From NCBI GenBank assembly GCA_955652855.1, contig CATPCN010000350.1, forward strand, positions 1-5,808: a stretch of 5,808 nucleotides of DNA. Direction: 5' to 3'. A program made the position numbers and the translations under genes. The number at the start of each line of letters is the position of its first letter. Positions within the stretch are counted from its first letter, which is position 1. The stretch comes from an uncultured Chthoniobacterales bacterium (GTDB lineage: Bacteria; Verrucomicrobiota; Verrucomicrobiae; Chthoniobacterales; UBA10450). Below are positions 5,587 to 5,808 of the stretch, piece after piece. The notes beneath the pieces are model-generated. The model worked only from the letters and a program-made list of their open reading frames with translations, was not told the DNA's origin and made no database searches.

Positions 5587-5588
5587 TA
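5552..5588. repeat. Imperfect tandem repeat upstream of the last gene
   Basis: TAGCCGAGGCTATTGACT (5552-5569) is followed directly by TAGCCCGAGGTTGTTGATA (5570-5588), two copies of one 18-19-base unit with a few differences. The first copy also contains the inverted repeat TAGCC-GA-GGCTA. It ends 22 bases before the ATG at 5611. It may be an operator, and TTGACT at 5564-5569 could serve as a -35 element, though no good -10 follows at normal spacing. Confidence 0.4.
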
Positions 5589-5610
5589 CATCACGCCACA
5601 CCTCGTGCCT

Positions 5611-5808
5611 ATGAAAAGTTGCTTCTTCTTGTCGCTATGTATCACGCTGCAGGTCCTCCCTGCCCATGCGAGCGGCGAAGATGGGCTGTTCGCAACTATT
5701 GGCGGTAAGTGTAGCGAGCTTCCGGAACAGAACGTATGCTTCAACTCAATCTGTGATTTAGGACTTGCAGGCATCGGCCAACGGAGCGAGATCCTCGGTG
5801 GAGTTGGA
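5611..5808 (+). CDS. Exported hypothetical protein, partial at the window end
   Basis: The frame from ATG 5611 runs off the window after 66 codons. Residues 1-20 form a clear Sec signal peptide: Lys2, the hydrophobic core CFFLSLCITLQVL, and AHA before Ser21. The visible mature part has cysteines at 34, 43 and 48 and is Gly-rich (ATIGGK, LAGIG, LGGVG), which suggests a disulfide-bonded periplasmic or secreted protein. I do not recognise the family. There is no obvious ribosome binding site. A minus-strand frame across the same bases is longer but shows no protein-like features. It lies after the toxin-antitoxin remains and, like the two genes at 3229-4349, encodes an exported product. Confidence 0.65.
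   Translation, partial: MKSCFFLSLCITLQVLPAHASGEDGLFATIGGKCSELPEQNVCFNSICDLGLAGIGQRSEILGGVG

Noticed and set aside
5388..5774. 128-aa minus-strand frame at the right end
   Set aside because: It lies opposite the signal-peptide gene at 5611 and the PIN remnant, both of which look more like real coding sequence, and has no protein-like features.
1..5808. CRISPR array, tRNA or rRNA, insertion sequence, canonical parS
   Set aside because: By eye I saw no regularly spaced repeats, cloverleaf, transposase motif or terminal repeats, and no TGTTTCACGTGAAACA-like site. A diverged parS or attachment site cannot be excluded without computation.

Overview
The window looks like an accessory or plasmid-like stretch of a Gram-negative bacterium. 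A PEP-CTERM-anchored exported protein implies an outer membrane and an exosortase. The single-stranded-DNA-binding protein (SSB) and the VapB/VapC-like pair resemble forms I associate with Acidobacteriota (Solibacter/Bryobacter-like). That assignment is inference from remembered family resemblance, not a search result.

Left part (1-2078): a two-gene operon. A 110-aa protein of unknown function ends in a QISLF peptide that matches the DNA sliding-clamp binding motif. Its stop overlaps (ATGA) the start of a 554-aa ParB/RepB/Spo0J-family protein with two cysteine clusters after its DNA-binding core. A perfect 11-bp stem-loop closes the operon.

Middle (2079-3228): about 460 bases without a convincing gene, pyrimidine-rich at first and then containing several inverted repeats, lead to an ssb gene. 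This ssb is broken: the N-terminal half of the OB fold is in one frame and the rest, including the classical C-terminal tip (NIPF), is in another. The break falls where about ten loop residues are normally found. Two GC-rich stem-loops follow, then a doubtful 55-aa ORF, then two more stem-loops. Together the left and middle parts read as a replication/partition module: clamp-binding candidate, ParB, SSB.

Right part (3229-5808): the content changes to exported proteins and toxin-antitoxin remains. A secreted 136-aa protein with two dockerin/EF-hand-type calcium loops converges, with overlapping stop codons (TTAG), on a minus-strand PEP-CTERM protein resembling the choice-of-anchor K group. A well-formed sigma-70-type promoter then drives a VapB-like antitoxin. 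Its VapC partner keeps all expected PIN acidic residues, but they are split between two frames. Just downstream, 5401-5481 encodes what looks like the last part of a second, different PIN domain with no beginning. The window ends inside another exported protein whose upstream region has an imperfect tandem repeat.

Overall the segment mixes intact genes (parB, the PEP-CTERM gene, vapB) with decayed ones (ssb, vapC, the PIN remnant). I found no CRISPR array, rRNA, tRNA, transposase or integrase. The most unusual points are the clamp-motif protein coupled to a cysteine-rich ParB, the loop-deleted frameshifted ssb, and an intact antitoxin beside a frameshifted toxin.
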